The position numbers and the translations under genes were made by a program. Shown in pieces: positions 25,969-34,821 of a stretch of DNA of 64,000 bases. The notes beneath the pieces were generated by a model, which worked only from the letters and a program-made list of their open reading frames with translations, had not been told where the DNA came from and ran no database searches. This stretch comes from G965222505 sp965222505 (GTDB lineage: Bacteria > Bacteroidota > Rhodothermia > Rhodothermales > DATKEJ01), in NCBI GenBank assembly GCA_965222505.1, contig OZ244956.1, positions 992,001-1,056,000 on the forward strand. Direction: 5' to 3'. Numbering within the stretch: position 1 is the stretch's first letter; every line of letters begins with the position of its first letter.

Positions 25969-26076
25969 TCGATCAGGGGGTGATGTTCATGTGGCAGAAG
26001 ATCGGTACCTCCGGTTCTGCCACCACTTTTATCATCGTCACAGCCTGTGCAGGAAGCGGAAAGCAGCCGAAGCAGG

Positions 26077-27045
26077 TTATACCTGTACTGCGTCTACATC
26101 AACCACCCGATTCTTGAAATAATCCAGGGTCCGTTTGAGACCGTCGCGGCGGGCTACACGGGGTTCCCACCCGAGTAAGGTGCGGGCCTGGGTAATATCC
26201 GGCTGCCGCACTTTGGGGTCATCAGCAGGCAGATCCTTGAAGGAAATCGTGCTTTTGCTCCCGGTAAGTTCAAGAATTTCATTGGCAAATTCCAGGATGG
26301 AAATTTCGTCCGGGTTGCCAATGTTGACCGGAGTGGTGACATCGCTCATTAGGAGGCGATAAATGCCCTCGACGAGGTCGTCCACGTAGCAGAAGGAGCG
26401 GGTTTGGCTACCATCGCCAAATACCGTAAGGGGCTGCCCGTTCAGCGCCTGGCTCATAAAGTTCGGCAGGGCACGGCCATCGTTCAGACGCATGCGCGGC
26501 CCGTAGGTATTAAAGATGCGAATAATGCGCGTCTCGACGCCGTGGTACCGGTGGTAGGCCATGGTCATTGCTTCGGCAAATCGTTTTGCTTCATCGTAGA
26601 CGCCACGCAACCCGACCGGATTCACGTTGCCCCAGTAGGTTTCGGACTGCGGGTGAATCAGTGGGTCCCCGTAAACTTCGCTGGTGGAGGCAATCAAAAA
26701 ACGAGCCCCTTTGGCCTTGGCCAATCCCAGCGCCTTGTGGGTACCCAGTGCCCCAACCTTGAGGGTTTGGATGGGGTACTTAAGGTAATCAAATGGCGAG
26801 GCCGGGCTGGCAAAGTGCAGTACGTAATCCAGCGGACCTTCGACGTAGATATAGTCGGTCACATCATGTTTGATGAGCCGAAAGTTTGTATTGCCGATCA
26901 GATGGGCAATGTTGTCAGGGCTGCTGGTGATGAAGTTGTCCATACAAATCACCTCGTGCCCTTCCGCAAGGAAGCGTTCGCAGAGGTGAGACCCCAGGAA
27001 GCCGGCGCCTCCGGTAATCAAGGTACGTGGTTTCCGATTGCTCAT
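26077..27045 (-). CDS. UDP-glucuronate decarboxylase (UDP-xylose synthase)
   Basis: A 322-residue extended SDR. It has TGGAGFLGSHLCERF, MDNFITSSPDNIAHL, HFASPASPFDY, ASTSEVYGDPLIHPQSETYWGN, the catalytic Tyr in GVYDEAKRFAE, RIFNTYGPRMR and GDGSQTRSFCYVDD, all diagnostic of UXS-type enzymes. It converts UDP-glucuronate to UDP-xylose, using the product of the ugd gene 34 nt upstream in the same direction. The two form an operon. Confidence 0.95.
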   Translation of the reverse strand: MSNRKPRTLITGGAGFLGSHLCERFLAEGHEVICMDNFITSSPDNIAHLIGNTNFRLIKHDVTDYIYVEGPLDYVLHFASPASPFDYLKYPIQTLKVGALGTHKALGLAKAKGARFLIASTSEVYGDPLIHPQSETYWGNVNPVGLRGVYDEAKRFAEAMTMAYHRYHGVETRIIRIFNTYGPRMRLNDGRALPNFMSQALNGQPLTVFGDGSQTRSFCYVDDLVEGIYRLLMSDVTTPVNIGNPDEISILEFANEILELTGSKSTISFKDLPADDPKVRQPDITQARTLLGWEPRVARRDGLKRTLDYFKNRVVDVDAVQV

Positions 27046-27079
27046 GTGTGTTCTCCTTTATTCAGTAGCCGGGCGCGTG

Positions 27080-28456
27080 TCAGGCCAGGCCTTTGTGTGT
27101 CATAACGTACATGGGAACGGCCGGCTTGTAATGGGGGCGCCCCATGGAAAAATACGTAAACCCGAGCTTTGCCATGTATTGGGGGTCATACAGGTTCCTG
27201 CCGTCAAAAATAACGGGTTGATTCAGGCTCTGTAACATACGCATAAAATCAAGCCGACGGAACTGTGGCCATTCTGTACAAACCACCAGCACATCAGCCC
27301 CTTCCAACGCACCGTAACGGTCGTCGGCGTAGGTAATGGCATCTCCTAAAACGGCTTGGGTCGATTCGTTGGCTTCAGGATCATAGGCCTGCACTTCGGC
27401 CCCGAGGGCCAGCAGGTCGCGGATGATACTGTGCGCCGGGGCTTCCCGAACGTCATCGGTATTGGGCTTAAAGGCCAGGCCCCAAACCGCTACACGGCGC
27501 TGGGCCAGCGATCCGCCGAAGTAGGTCAGCATGCGCTCTACCATCCGGTGACGTTGCCGGGCATTGACGGTCAGTACAGGTTGCAAGGTGTCAAAAGCGC
27601 AGCCCTGGGCATCGGCCATGGTGAGCATAGCCTGGACATCCTTAGGAAAGCAGCTTCCTCCAATGCCGATACCGGCGTACAGGTTGTGCCGGCCGATCCG
27701 GCTGTCCCGCCCGAGGCCCATGCGTACATCGTCTACGTCGGCCCCGAGGCGCTCACACAGGTTGGCAACTTCGTTCATGTACGAGACCTTGAGGGCAAGA
27801 AAAGCGTTGGCGGCATACTTTGTCAACTCGGCCGAGCGTTCGCGCATCACCAAAATGGGACAATCCTGTCTGGTAAAGGGGGCATACAGCCGGGTCATGG
27901 CCTTGGTGGCCTGCGGACCGGCCTTGCCCACGATGATGCGCTCCGGGCACATAAAATCCCGAATGGCAGATCCGGCGCGTAAAAACTCGGGGTTGGCCAC
28001 CACATCAAAATCCAGGCTGGTGGTCAGCCCCATCCCCTTAAGCTGGTTCCGAAGCAAGGCCGTGGTTCCCACCGGAACGGTACTTTTGACCACGATGATC
28101 TTGTACCCTTCCCCCCGGTTTCGGAGCAATACTTCCCCAATGTGTTGCACGACCTGAGCAACGGCTTCAAGGTCGGGCGTACCGTCAGCCTGGGCCGGCG
28201 TAGGCAAAGCCAGAAAAATCACTTCTGCGTGCCGGACGGCGGCTGCCATGTGGGTGGTAAAGGACAGGCGACCTTCGTCCAGATTCCGGGTCAACATGCG
28301 ATCCAGTCCGGGTTCAAATATGGGGCACTGGCCGTCTTGCAAGCGTTCAATTTTGCGAGCATCGTGATCCACACAAACAACGGTGTGGCCCATTTCAGCC
28401 CAGCTTGTGCCGGAAACCAGTCCTACGTACCCGGTACCAATGATCGATAAATTCAT
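27080..28456 (-). CDS. ugd: UDP-glucose 6-dehydrogenase
   Basis: A 458-residue enzyme oxidising UDP-glucose to UDP-glucuronate with NAD. It has GTGYVGLVSG at the N-terminus, STVPVGTT, NPEFLRAGSAI, the catalytic cysteine in GGSCFPKDVQA, and GLAFKPNTDDVREAP. I chose the ATG at 28456 (MNLSIIGTGYVG); the frame runs 14 codons further upstream but without family sequence. It feeds the UDP-glucuronate decarboxylase encoded directly downstream. Confidence 0.97.
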   Translation of the reverse strand: MNLSIIGTGYVGLVSGTSWAEMGHTVVCVDHDARKIERLQDGQCPIFEPGLDRMLTRNLDEGRLSFTTHMAAAVRHAEVIFLALPTPAQADGTPDLEAVAQVVQHIGEVLLRNRGEGYKIIVVKSTVPVGTTALLRNQLKGMGLTTSLDFDVVANPEFLRAGSAIRDFMCPERIIVGKAGPQATKAMTRLYAPFTRQDCPILVMRERSAELTKYAANAFLALKVSYMNEVANLCERLGADVDDVRMGLGRDSRIGRHNLYAGIGIGGSCFPKDVQAMLTMADAQGCAFDTLQPVLTVNARQRHRMVERMLTYFGGSLAQRRVAVWGLAFKPNTDDVREAPAHSIIRDLLALGAEVQAYDPEANESTQAVLGDAITYADDRYGALEGADVLVVCTEWPQFRRLDFMRMLQSLNQPVIFDGRNLYDPQYMAKLGFTYFSMGRPHYKPAVPMYVMTHKGLA

Positions 28457-28530
28457 GTAGTGGGGATGTCTTGACGACGGGTAAATCTCTGTGCGCAATG
28501 ATCGACTTAACCCTCGTCACATCCGGGCCG

Positions 28531-28592
28531 TATTGCGTAATGCGTAATGCGTAAAGGCGGTCTCCCTTACACATTACGCAGTACGAACTACG
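28531..28592. repeat. Heptameric inverted repeat (GCGTAAT / ATTACGC type)
   Basis: The left arm has tandem GCGTAAT units with a 7-bp period. The right arm (from ~28567) carries ATTACGC-type complements with decay (CACATTACGCAGTACG). It lies between the nadA stop and the ugd start, in the position of a terminator. Confidence 0.7.
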
Positions 28593-28595
28593 TTT

Positions 28596-29594
28596 TTACT
28601 TTATCGCCCGGCTCATCTCCAGCATGCGTTCGATGGGTTGCAGGGCACGCAGCCGAAGCGGCTCCGGCATGGTGATTTCAGGTTGTTCGTGTTTGAGGCA
28701 GAGGTAAATCTTCTCCAGCGTGTTGAGCCGCATATGCGGACACTGATTGCAGGCACATCCGTTCTCGGGCGGGGCCGGGATGAACGTTTTGCCTGGACAA
28801 TCCTTGCGCATCTGATGCAAAATTCCCTCCTCGGTGGCCACAATGAACGTGTCGTTGGCGCTCTCGCGGGCGTACCGGCGGATGTTGCTTGTTGAGCCGA
28901 TAAAGTCGGCGTGGCGCAATACGGCTTCCTCACATTCGGGGTGGGCCAGTACTTCGGCACCGGCGTGGCGCACCTTGAGCCGGAGGATTTCCCGCTCGCT
29001 GAATACCTCATGCACGATGCACGAGCCGTTCCAGAGCACCATGTCCCGGCCCGTCACCTTGGACAAATACCGGCCCAGGTTTTGATCGGGCGCAAAGATG
29101 ATGGGTTGGTCTTCAGGAATCTGCCGGACGATGTGCTCGGCGTTGGACGAGGTACAGATGATGTCGCTGAGTGCCTTTAGCCCGGCGGAGCAGTTGATGT
29201 AGGAAATCACGATGTGGCCGGGATGCTTTTCCTTAAAGGCGGCAAACAGATCCGGCGGACACGAATCCGACAAGGAACATCCGGCGTTCAGATCGGGCAA
29301 GATGACCTTCTTGGCCGGGTTCAGGATTTTAGCGGTCTCGGCCATAAAGTGAACCCCGGCAAACAGGATCACGTCGGCATCGGTTTCGGCGGCTTGCCGG
29401 GAGAGGCCGAGGGAATCCCCGATGTAATCGGCAATGTCCTGGATGTCCGGCTCCTGGTAATAATGGGCCAGCAGGACGGCGTTTTTTTCTTTCTTGAGGC
29501 GTTCGATTTCTTCGAACAAGTCAAGGGTGGGATCTATGGCTTCATCGACGTAGCCGAGCGGCAACGTCGGGTGTTGGTCCAGGTCTAAAAGCAT
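28596..29594 (-). CDS. nadA: Quinolinate synthase
   Basis: A 332-residue [4Fe-4S] enzyme condensing iminoaspartate with dihydroxyacetone phosphate for NAD synthesis. It has AHYYQEPDIQDIADYIGDSLGL and the cluster cysteines (INCSAGLKALSDIICTSSNA, and the C-terminal ENGCACNQCPHMRLNTLEK). HPECEE and ATEEGILHQM are also typical. I chose the ATG at 29594; the TTG at 29636 lies in repeat sequence. No nadB or nadC is next to it in the window. Confidence 0.96.
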   Translation of the reverse strand: MLLDLDQHPTLPLGYVDEAIDPTLDLFEEIERLKKEKNAVLLAHYYQEPDIQDIADYIGDSLGLSRQAAETDADVILFAGVHFMAETAKILNPAKKVILPDLNAGCSLSDSCPPDLFAAFKEKHPGHIVISYINCSAGLKALSDIICTSSNAEHIVRQIPEDQPIIFAPDQNLGRYLSKVTGRDMVLWNGSCIVHEVFSEREILRLKVRHAGAEVLAHPECEEAVLRHADFIGSTSNIRRYARESANDTFIVATEEGILHQMRKDCPGKTFIPAPPENGCACNQCPHMRLNTLEKIYLCLKHEQPEITMPEPLRLRALQPIERMLEMSRAIK

Positions 29595-29619
29595 GGAGCT
29601 TAACAGGTGTGGGCGAGAA

Positions 29620-29700
29620 AAATTGTCGATTGTCAATGGTCAATGGTCAACGGTTTTCACTCATTGACAATTGACAATTGGCTATTGACCATTGACAATT
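29620..29700. repeat. Heptameric inverted repeat (TCAATGG / TTGACAA type)
   Basis: The left arm (29620-29653) mixes GATTGTC and TCAATGG units. The right arm (29661-29700) carries the complements ATTGACA and CCATTGA, all in a 7-bp period. It separates the lolD-like gene from nadA and could act as a terminator or processing site. Confidence 0.8.
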
Positions 29701-29725
29701 CTCTTGCTGTCTTAACTCACAAATT

Positions 29726-30451
29726 CTATGCCGGGTCCTGAAGCGGTGGTTCAGCGGGTGGAGCCACCGTTTCTTCATCCGGTTCATGGACGGTGCCGTC
29801 CACGATATGCAACACCCGGTCGGCGAGGGCAGCCAGGGTTGGGTTGTGCGTGGCAATGATGAAGGTTTGCCCCAGGGTGCGGCTCAGACGAATGACTTCC
29901 TGATGAAGCCGGTCGGCGGTGCGGGTGTCCAGGTTGCCGGTGGGTTCATCTGCCAGGACCAGCGCCGGGGCATTCATCAGGGCGCGGGCTACGGCCACAC
30001 GCTGTTGCTCGCCACCGGAGAGTTGGGCGGGACGGTGTTCCAGGCGGTGCCCCAACCCCAACAAGTTCAGGAGTTCCTCGGCCCGGACGCGGGCGTCCCG
30101 CATTGGCTGGTGCTGAATCAGGGCCGGCATGGCTACATTCTCAACGGCGCTAAACTCGGGCAAGAGATGATGAAACTGGAAGACGAAGCCGATGGAGGTA
30201 TTCCGAAACGCGGCCAGTTCGGCATCGTTTTTTTTGAAGATGTCCTCTCCCTTGAACAACACGGTGCCGCTGGTGGGCCGGTCCAGTGCCCCCAACACGT
30301 GCAGTAGGGTACTTTTGCCGGTACCACTCTCCCCGACCACAGCCACCACTTCCCCGGCTGCTACTTGAAAGGAGACTTCTTTTAGCACTTCCAGTTCACC
30401 GGTCGTGGCTGCCGGATAGGTTTTGCGTATGGCACGCGCCTCTAGGAGCAT
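29726..30451 (-). CDS. LolD-like ABC transporter ATP-binding protein
   Basis: A 241-residue ATPase. Walker A is GESGTGKST (40-48). The Q-loop is FVFQFHHLLPEFSAVENVAMP, characteristic of LolD/MacB-type ATPases. The signature is LSGGEQQRV and Walker B is LVLADEPTGNLD, followed by the switch histidine in IATHNP. The family powers lipoprotein release (LolCDE) or MacB-like export at the inner membrane. No permease gene is adjacent. It lies 17 nt downstream of the NtrC-type regulator, so the two may be co-transcribed. The C-terminus has an extra acidic/proline tail. Confidence 0.92.
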   Translation of the reverse strand: MLLEARAIRKTYPAATTGELEVLKEVSFQVAAGEVVAVVGESGTGKSTLLHVLGALDRPTSGTVLFKGEDIFKKNDAELAAFRNTSIGFVFQFHHLLPEFSAVENVAMPALIQHQPMRDARVRAEELLNLLGLGHRLEHRPAQLSGGEQQRVAVARALMNAPALVLADEPTGNLDTRTADRLHQEVIRLSRTLGQTFIIATHNPTLAALADRVLHIVDGTVHEPDEETVAPPAEPPLQDPA

Positions 30452-30468
30452 AACGATCCGGTTAGGTT

Positions 30469-31851
30469 TTAGTCCCGGCGTTCGATTTCGTACTTGTTTA
30501 GCTTGTTATACAGGTGGGAACGCTGAATGCCGATGGCTTCGGCGGTCCGGCTGATGTTCCAGTCATACTGTTCGAGCTTGCGCTGGATAAACAGTTTCTC
30601 GGCCTGGTCCCGGAAATCGCTGAACTGATCGCACTCATCAAGCATCTGTATGAGTGGATTGCTGCTGCTGCTCCCAGGGGTGACATACCGGTCCACTTCC
30701 TGAGGGGCAATGGTGTTGCCTTCGCTCAAAATCAGGAGACGCTCGACCACGTTGTGCAACTCACGTACGTTGCCGCGCCAGTTGAGGTGTTTGAGCTTAT
30801 GCAAGGCTTCCGGCGAGAAGGTTTTCTGGGGTAATCCGTTGCGACGGGCCAACCGACTGACGAAATACTCGGCCAGTTGGGGAATATCATCGCGGCGCTC
30901 CCGAAGTGGTGGTACATGGATCAGGATGACGCTGAGGCGGTGGTAGAGGTCGTCCCGGAATTCATGGGCTTCCATCGCCTCCAGCAGGTTCTTGTTGGTG
31001 GCCGCCACAATGCGTACATCGACCGGAATGGAGCGGTCTCCGCCCACCCGATAAATCCGGTTTTCCTGAAGTGCCCGCAGCACCTTGGCCTGTGCCGACA
31101 GGCTCATGTCGCCAATTTCATCCAGAAACAGCGTGCCCCCACTGGCCAACTCAAACTTGCCGATGCGTTGCTTGGTTGCCCCTGTAAACGAGCCTTTCTC
31201 ATGCCCGAAGAGTTCACTTTCGATCAGTTCACTCGGAATAGCCGCACAGTTGACCTCGATCAACCGACCGTCGCTGCGGTTGGACTGGTAGTGCATCCAC
31301 CGGGCCACCAGTTCCTTGCCGGTCCCCGGCTCACCGGTAATCAGGACGCGGGCTTCCGTGGGGGCCACCCGTTGAATGGTATCCTTCACCCGTTGCATGG
31401 CCGGGCTATCCCCGAGTAACGGTGTCAGTTCGTGTTTTTGCTCGGCGATGGCCTGTTTCATCTGGCGGTTTTCCGTCTCCAGATGGCCCCGGTCCAGAGC
31501 GTTGCGTACGGTGAGAAGCAATCGGTTGAGGTCCGGCGGTTTTTCGATAAAGTCGAACGCCCCGAGGCGGGTGGCTTCTACAGCCGTTTCGATGGTGCCG
31601 TGCCCGGAAATCATCACCACGGGCAGTTCGGGAATTTCCTCCTTGACGAGTTTTAGTACCTCCATCCCGTCCCGTTTGGGCATTTTGACATCCATCAGCA
31701 CAAGGTCATATGGCGTCGAGTGGATGGCTTTCAGGGCGGCCTCGCCATCTTCTGCCTCGGCAATGCCATAGCCTTCGTATTCCAGAATTTCGCGGAGGGT
31801 ACGGCGGATGCTCTGTTCGTCATCTACAACAAGAAGGGTCGGGCCGGGCAT
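30469..31851 (-). CDS. NtrC-family sigma-54-dependent response regulator
   Basis: A 460-residue regulator. The receiver domain (1-120) has VVDDEQ and phospho-acceptor Asp54 in LVLMDVKMP. The AAA+ domain (~143-380) has Walker A GEPGTGKE (173-180) and the sigma-54-contacting loop as GSFTGA (220-225; the usual form is GAFTGA). Walker B is GGTLFLDEIGDM. The Fis-type helix-turn-helix at the C-terminus has NISRTAEAIGIQRSHLYNKL. It activates sigma-54 promoters when phosphorylated. No histidine kinase is beside it, so it is an orphan here. From 31852 to 32067 there is non-coding sequence. Confidence 0.95.
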   Translation of the reverse strand: MPGPTLLVVDDEQSIRRTLREILEYEGYGIAEAEDGEAALKAIHSTPYDLVLMDVKMPKRDGMEVLKLVKEEIPELPVVMISGHGTIETAVEATRLGAFDFIEKPPDLNRLLLTVRNALDRGHLETENRQMKQAIAEQKHELTPLLGDSPAMQRVKDTIQRVAPTEARVLITGEPGTGKELVARWMHYQSNRSDGRLIEVNCAAIPSELIESELFGHEKGSFTGATKQRIGKFELASGGTLFLDEIGDMSLSAQAKVLRALQENRIYRVGGDRSIPVDVRIVAATNKNLLEAMEAHEFRDDLYHRLSVILIHVPPLRERRDDIPQLAEYFVSRLARRNGLPQKTFSPEALHKLKHLNWRGNVRELHNVVERLLILSEGNTIAPQEVDRYVTPGSSSSNPLIQMLDECDQFSDFRDQAEKLFIQRKLEQYDWNISRTAEAIGIQRSHLYNKLNKYEIERRD

Positions 31852-32067
31852 AGGTTTTTGGTTTGGCTCCCGTTGGTCGCGGGGGTGGGCTCACTGCGTT
31901 CGCGGGGGGTGTCCATTCAAATTAAAGTCATCGTAAGCGCAACGTTGTATTTATCGAGCGCATGCGAGTCGGATTCATTACAAAGCGAAACTACCGGATG
32001 CGTAGCTAATCTACAACCGAGCCACGCGAGCTTCACATAGCATCCAAACCCCCGGTGTCTAATTATC

Positions 32068-33687
32068 TCACTTCACCAGCGTTAGCGAACGAGTTTGTTC
32101 GAAGGCAATGCCTGCAAAGCCCTGCACCAACAAACGGTAGTAGTACGTTCCACTGGCGAGGCTGGATGCGTTGAACGGAACGGCATACCACCGTCCGGCA
32201 TCTTGAAACCCCTGGGCAAGGGTAGCCACTTCGGCGCCAGCCCGGTCATAGACCTTGAGGGTCACGATGCCCTCCTGGTCCAAAAAATACCGGATGGTGG
32301 TCGACTGACTAAAAGGGTTGGGAAAGGTCTCCGTAGCGATGAATCGGTCCGGCCGCTCAATGGTCACTTCCGTAAAGGCCAATCGTTGTTCACGGCCATT
32401 CTCGTTTTCGGCGATCAGGCGATAGACGGCGGTGCCGGGTAAGCTCACGAAGGCATCAGTAAAGGTATCCGGCACGGCCCCTTCATCCTGAAAAATTACG
32501 CGGGTTTCGTCTTCGTAGGTCCGTTCAATGCGGTACCGGGTAACGCCGTTGGCCTGGAAAAACGCCCAGTTGAGTTGAACCACCCCGGCTTCATCCACGC
32601 TGGCTTCTAGGGTGGCCTGGCCGAGGGGTTCATTGCCCACCAGCAACAATTGACTCACAGCCGTGCGGAGTTCAGGCAAGCGGGCGTAGTTGTTGTCTCC
32701 AGGGCAGGCCGTATTGCCGAAGTCCCGGTGCCCCCGGATCTGCGACGGCTCCACGCCATATCGATCGCTCATATAGGCAAACAGGTTGACGTAGGCCTCC
32801 CAGGCTTCGAGGGTAATTTCGTCTCGGCAATAGGACCCTTCTGGTGGATGAAAACACCCGAGTAAACACACCCCAATGTTGCCTCGGTTGGCCCCTCCGG
32901 CATGGGCCCCCTGGATCAGGGCCGGTGCGCTCTCCCAGGAGAGGTTGTCGTTTTGAAAGGGCCGGCCCTGGTAGATGTTGCCGGCCAGATCAATCACAAA
33001 GTGGTAGCCGATGTCGCTCCATCCCCGACCGTTCTGGTGGAAGTCCTGAATGGCTTTTACCTGTTGAAGTCCTTCCTCAAGATTGGTGGCCTTGAACCCG
33101 GCGGCATGGTGAAAGGTCATGTAGTCATACGTCGGGCGCGCCAGGGGAATCGGATCTCCGTTAAACGGGGCTGCCCCCCACGCGCTACGCCGGATGAGGG
33201 GCGGGGGTATGATTTCTTGTGTGCCTTTGGCCGGGGCATCGGCTTCAGCCCCATCGACAGGGGTACGATCAGCGTCGTTGCGGTTGTCAAATACGCCGGT
33301 ACGGCTCAGGTGGAGTTCGACACCAGCATCTACGGTAAACCGAAGCGTGAAGGGTTGATTTGTATGAACCACATTGCTCCGGTACGCGGCCATGAACCCG
33401 CCGTCCGTTATGGAGCGCACGATGTAGAGCGGCTGCCATTCGGCCTGTTTACCCAGACGGACGGCTCCTCCCAATACCTCGGCATCGGTGAATCCCTGTA
33501 CGGCAATACCGGTAAATGCGTAGGATTGGGCCTCGGCTTCATACGTAACGACGGCCTGCTTGCCCTGCACCTCAATCTGTGCAGGTGAAAGTGTAACCGG
33601 CCGATCTGCCACGTCGCCGATGCCCTGGGCAAAGAGCATAGGATGCGTACACAATACAAAAATCAAACCCAAAAGTAACCGCTTCAT
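32068..33687 (-). CDS. T9SS-exported N-acetylmuramoyl-L-alanine amidase (PGRP type)
   Basis: About 539 residues from the ATG at 33687. A signal peptide (LLLGLIFVLCTHPMLFAQ) is followed by a beta-rich N-terminal region (~25-165). The amidase_2/PGRP domain (~170-350) has zinc-ligand FHHAAG, GWSDIGYHFVID, and GHRDFGNTACPGD with the second ligand set. A linker follows, and then a T9SS sorting domain (FPNPFSQST, LKVYDRAGAEV, SGTYYYRLLV). It should cut peptide side chains from peptidoglycan and is exported across the outer membrane rather than retained in the periplasm. It is a single-gene unit with a short heptamer repeat upstream (33698-33717). Confidence 0.93.
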   Translation of the reverse strand: MKRLLLGLIFVLCTHPMLFAQGIGDVADRPVTLSPAQIEVQGKQAVVTYEAEAQSYAFTGIAVQGFTDAEVLGGAVRLGKQAEWQPLYIVRSITDGGFMAAYRSNVVHTNQPFTLRFTVDAGVELHLSRTGVFDNRNDADRTPVDGAEADAPAKGTQEIIPPPLIRRSAWGAAPFNGDPIPLARPTYDYMTFHHAAGFKATNLEEGLQQVKAIQDFHQNGRGWSDIGYHFVIDLAGNIYQGRPFQNDNLSWESAPALIQGAHAGGANRGNIGVCLLGCFHPPEGSYCRDEITLEAWEAYVNLFAYMSDRYGVEPSQIRGHRDFGNTACPGDNNYARLPELRTAVSQLLLVGNEPLGQATLEASVDEAGVVQLNWAFFQANGVTRYRIERTYEDETRVIFQDEGAVPDTFTDAFVSLPGTAVYRLIAENENGREQRLAFTEVTIERPDRFIATETFPNPFSQSTTIRYFLDQEGIVTLKVYDRAGAEVATLAQGFQDAGRWYAVPFNASSLASGTYYYRLLVQGFAGIAFEQTRSLTLVK

Positions 33688-33697
33688 ACCCTCACTT

Positions 33698-33717
33698 AAT
33701 TGTCGATTGACCATTCA
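33698..33717. repeat. Single-arm heptamer repeat
   Basis: GTCGATTGACCATTCA-type sequence with the same 7-bp theme as the larger inverted repeats. It sits just upstream of the amidase start codon. Only one arm is clear here. Confidence 0.5.
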
Positions 33718-33817
33718 TTTATTTTCGTTCCTTACAACGCACCCAGGCTCATAAAGATGCATCCGCCGGATCCTTCCGGAACCCGTTTCGTGCAACCCCA
33801 CCTTCGCCTGGCTTCTA

Positions 33818-33841
33818 CCTGTTTTTATGTAGCTAAACAGG
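33818..33841. other. Inverted repeat upstream of SDR gene
   Basis: CCTGTTT and AAACAGG form a 7-bp stem with a 10-nt loop, 28 nt before the SDR start codon. It could be a 5'-leader hairpin or a site for a regulator. The function is not shown. Confidence 0.4.
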
Positions 33842-33869
33842 GGCATCACGTTACCGTTTCCCTCACCTT

Positions 33870-34742
33870 ATGACCGTCCTCCTGACCGGCAGCAGTGGCT
33901 ACCTTGGCACCTACCTGAGCAAGTACATCGCCAACCGGTGCACGCTGCATACAGCACATTATACGCACCCTCCGGTGTGCGGTCATCCCGTGGCCCTTAA
34001 CCTTGCTGATCGTGATGCGGTACGGCAAGGTATCCAGGCCCTGGCACCCGATGTGGTGATCCATACCGCCGCCGTCAACCCCGGCTTCGGCACAGCGGAT
34101 CAGATGCATGCCGTCAATGCCCTCGGCGCAGGTTATGTAGCCGAAGGTGCTGTTCAGGCCGGGGCACGTCTGATCCACGTCTCTACCGACATCGTCCACA
34201 GTGGCCGCAATGCCCCCTACACCGACGAGGCTCCCCCTACCCCGATCAACGACTACGGCCAATCCAAGGCCGATGGAGAAGCCGCCGTACGGACCCATCA
34301 CCCTGAGGCCACAATCGTACGCACCTCGCTCATTTATGGCATTCAAACAATGGACCGGGGTACTGCTGGATTTGCCCAAAAACTGGCGACCGGGAAACCG
34401 TTAAAGTTGTTCACCGATGCCATCCGTCAGCCGATATTTTTGAAAACCCTCTCTGAATCCCTTTGGCGCTTGACCCGCATCCCGTATCCTGGTATCCTCA
34501 ATGTGGCTGGTCGGCAAGCCTTGAGCCGGGCGGCGTTTGGCCGAAAGATGCTGGCCTACTGGCAGGTCGAAGGCCGGGCGCGTGTGCAACCCGGTCGGGC
34601 CGCTGCGATCTCAGACCGTATCCCGCTGGACCTGCGCCTCAACATTGCCCGCGCCGAAGCCTTGCTTCAGATGGTGTTGCCGGGTGTGGATGAAGTCCTT
34701 GCGCGCCATGAAACGGATCCGCCTGCACGTGACACGTATTAA
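33870..34742 (+). CDS. RmlD-like sugar-nucleotide reductase (SDR)
   Basis: A 290-residue protein with GSSGYLGTYL (7-16), HTAAVNPGFG, HVSTDIVHSGRNAPYTDEAPPTPINDYGQSK (motifs STDxVHSG and YGQSK) and VRTSLIYG. It belongs to the RmlD substrate-binding family, as does the gene at 5174-6115, though the two share only motif-level likeness by eye. The substrate is unknown; no dTDP-rhamnose genes flank it. It is followed by the HAD nucleotidase gene, 79 nt away on the same strand. Confidence 0.85.
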   Translation: MTVLLTGSSGYLGTYLSKYIANRCTLHTAHYTHPPVCGHPVALNLADRDAVRQGIQALAPDVVIHTAAVNPGFGTADQMHAVNALGAGYVAEGAVQAGARLIHVSTDIVHSGRNAPYTDEAPPTPINDYGQSKADGEAAVRTHHPEATIVRTSLIYGIQTMDRGTAGFAQKLATGKPLKLFTDAIRQPIFLKTLSESLWRLTRIPYPGILNVAGRQALSRAAFGRKMLAYWQVEGRARVQPGRAAAISDRIPLDLRLNIARAEALLQMVLPGVDEVLARHETDPPARDTY

Positions 34743-34821
34743 CGATATAATAATCCCCCAGCGGTTCGGCCTGTCGTAGTTTGGGTTGATCCCCTTGGCC
34801 TTTCGCGTTGAATACATCCTT

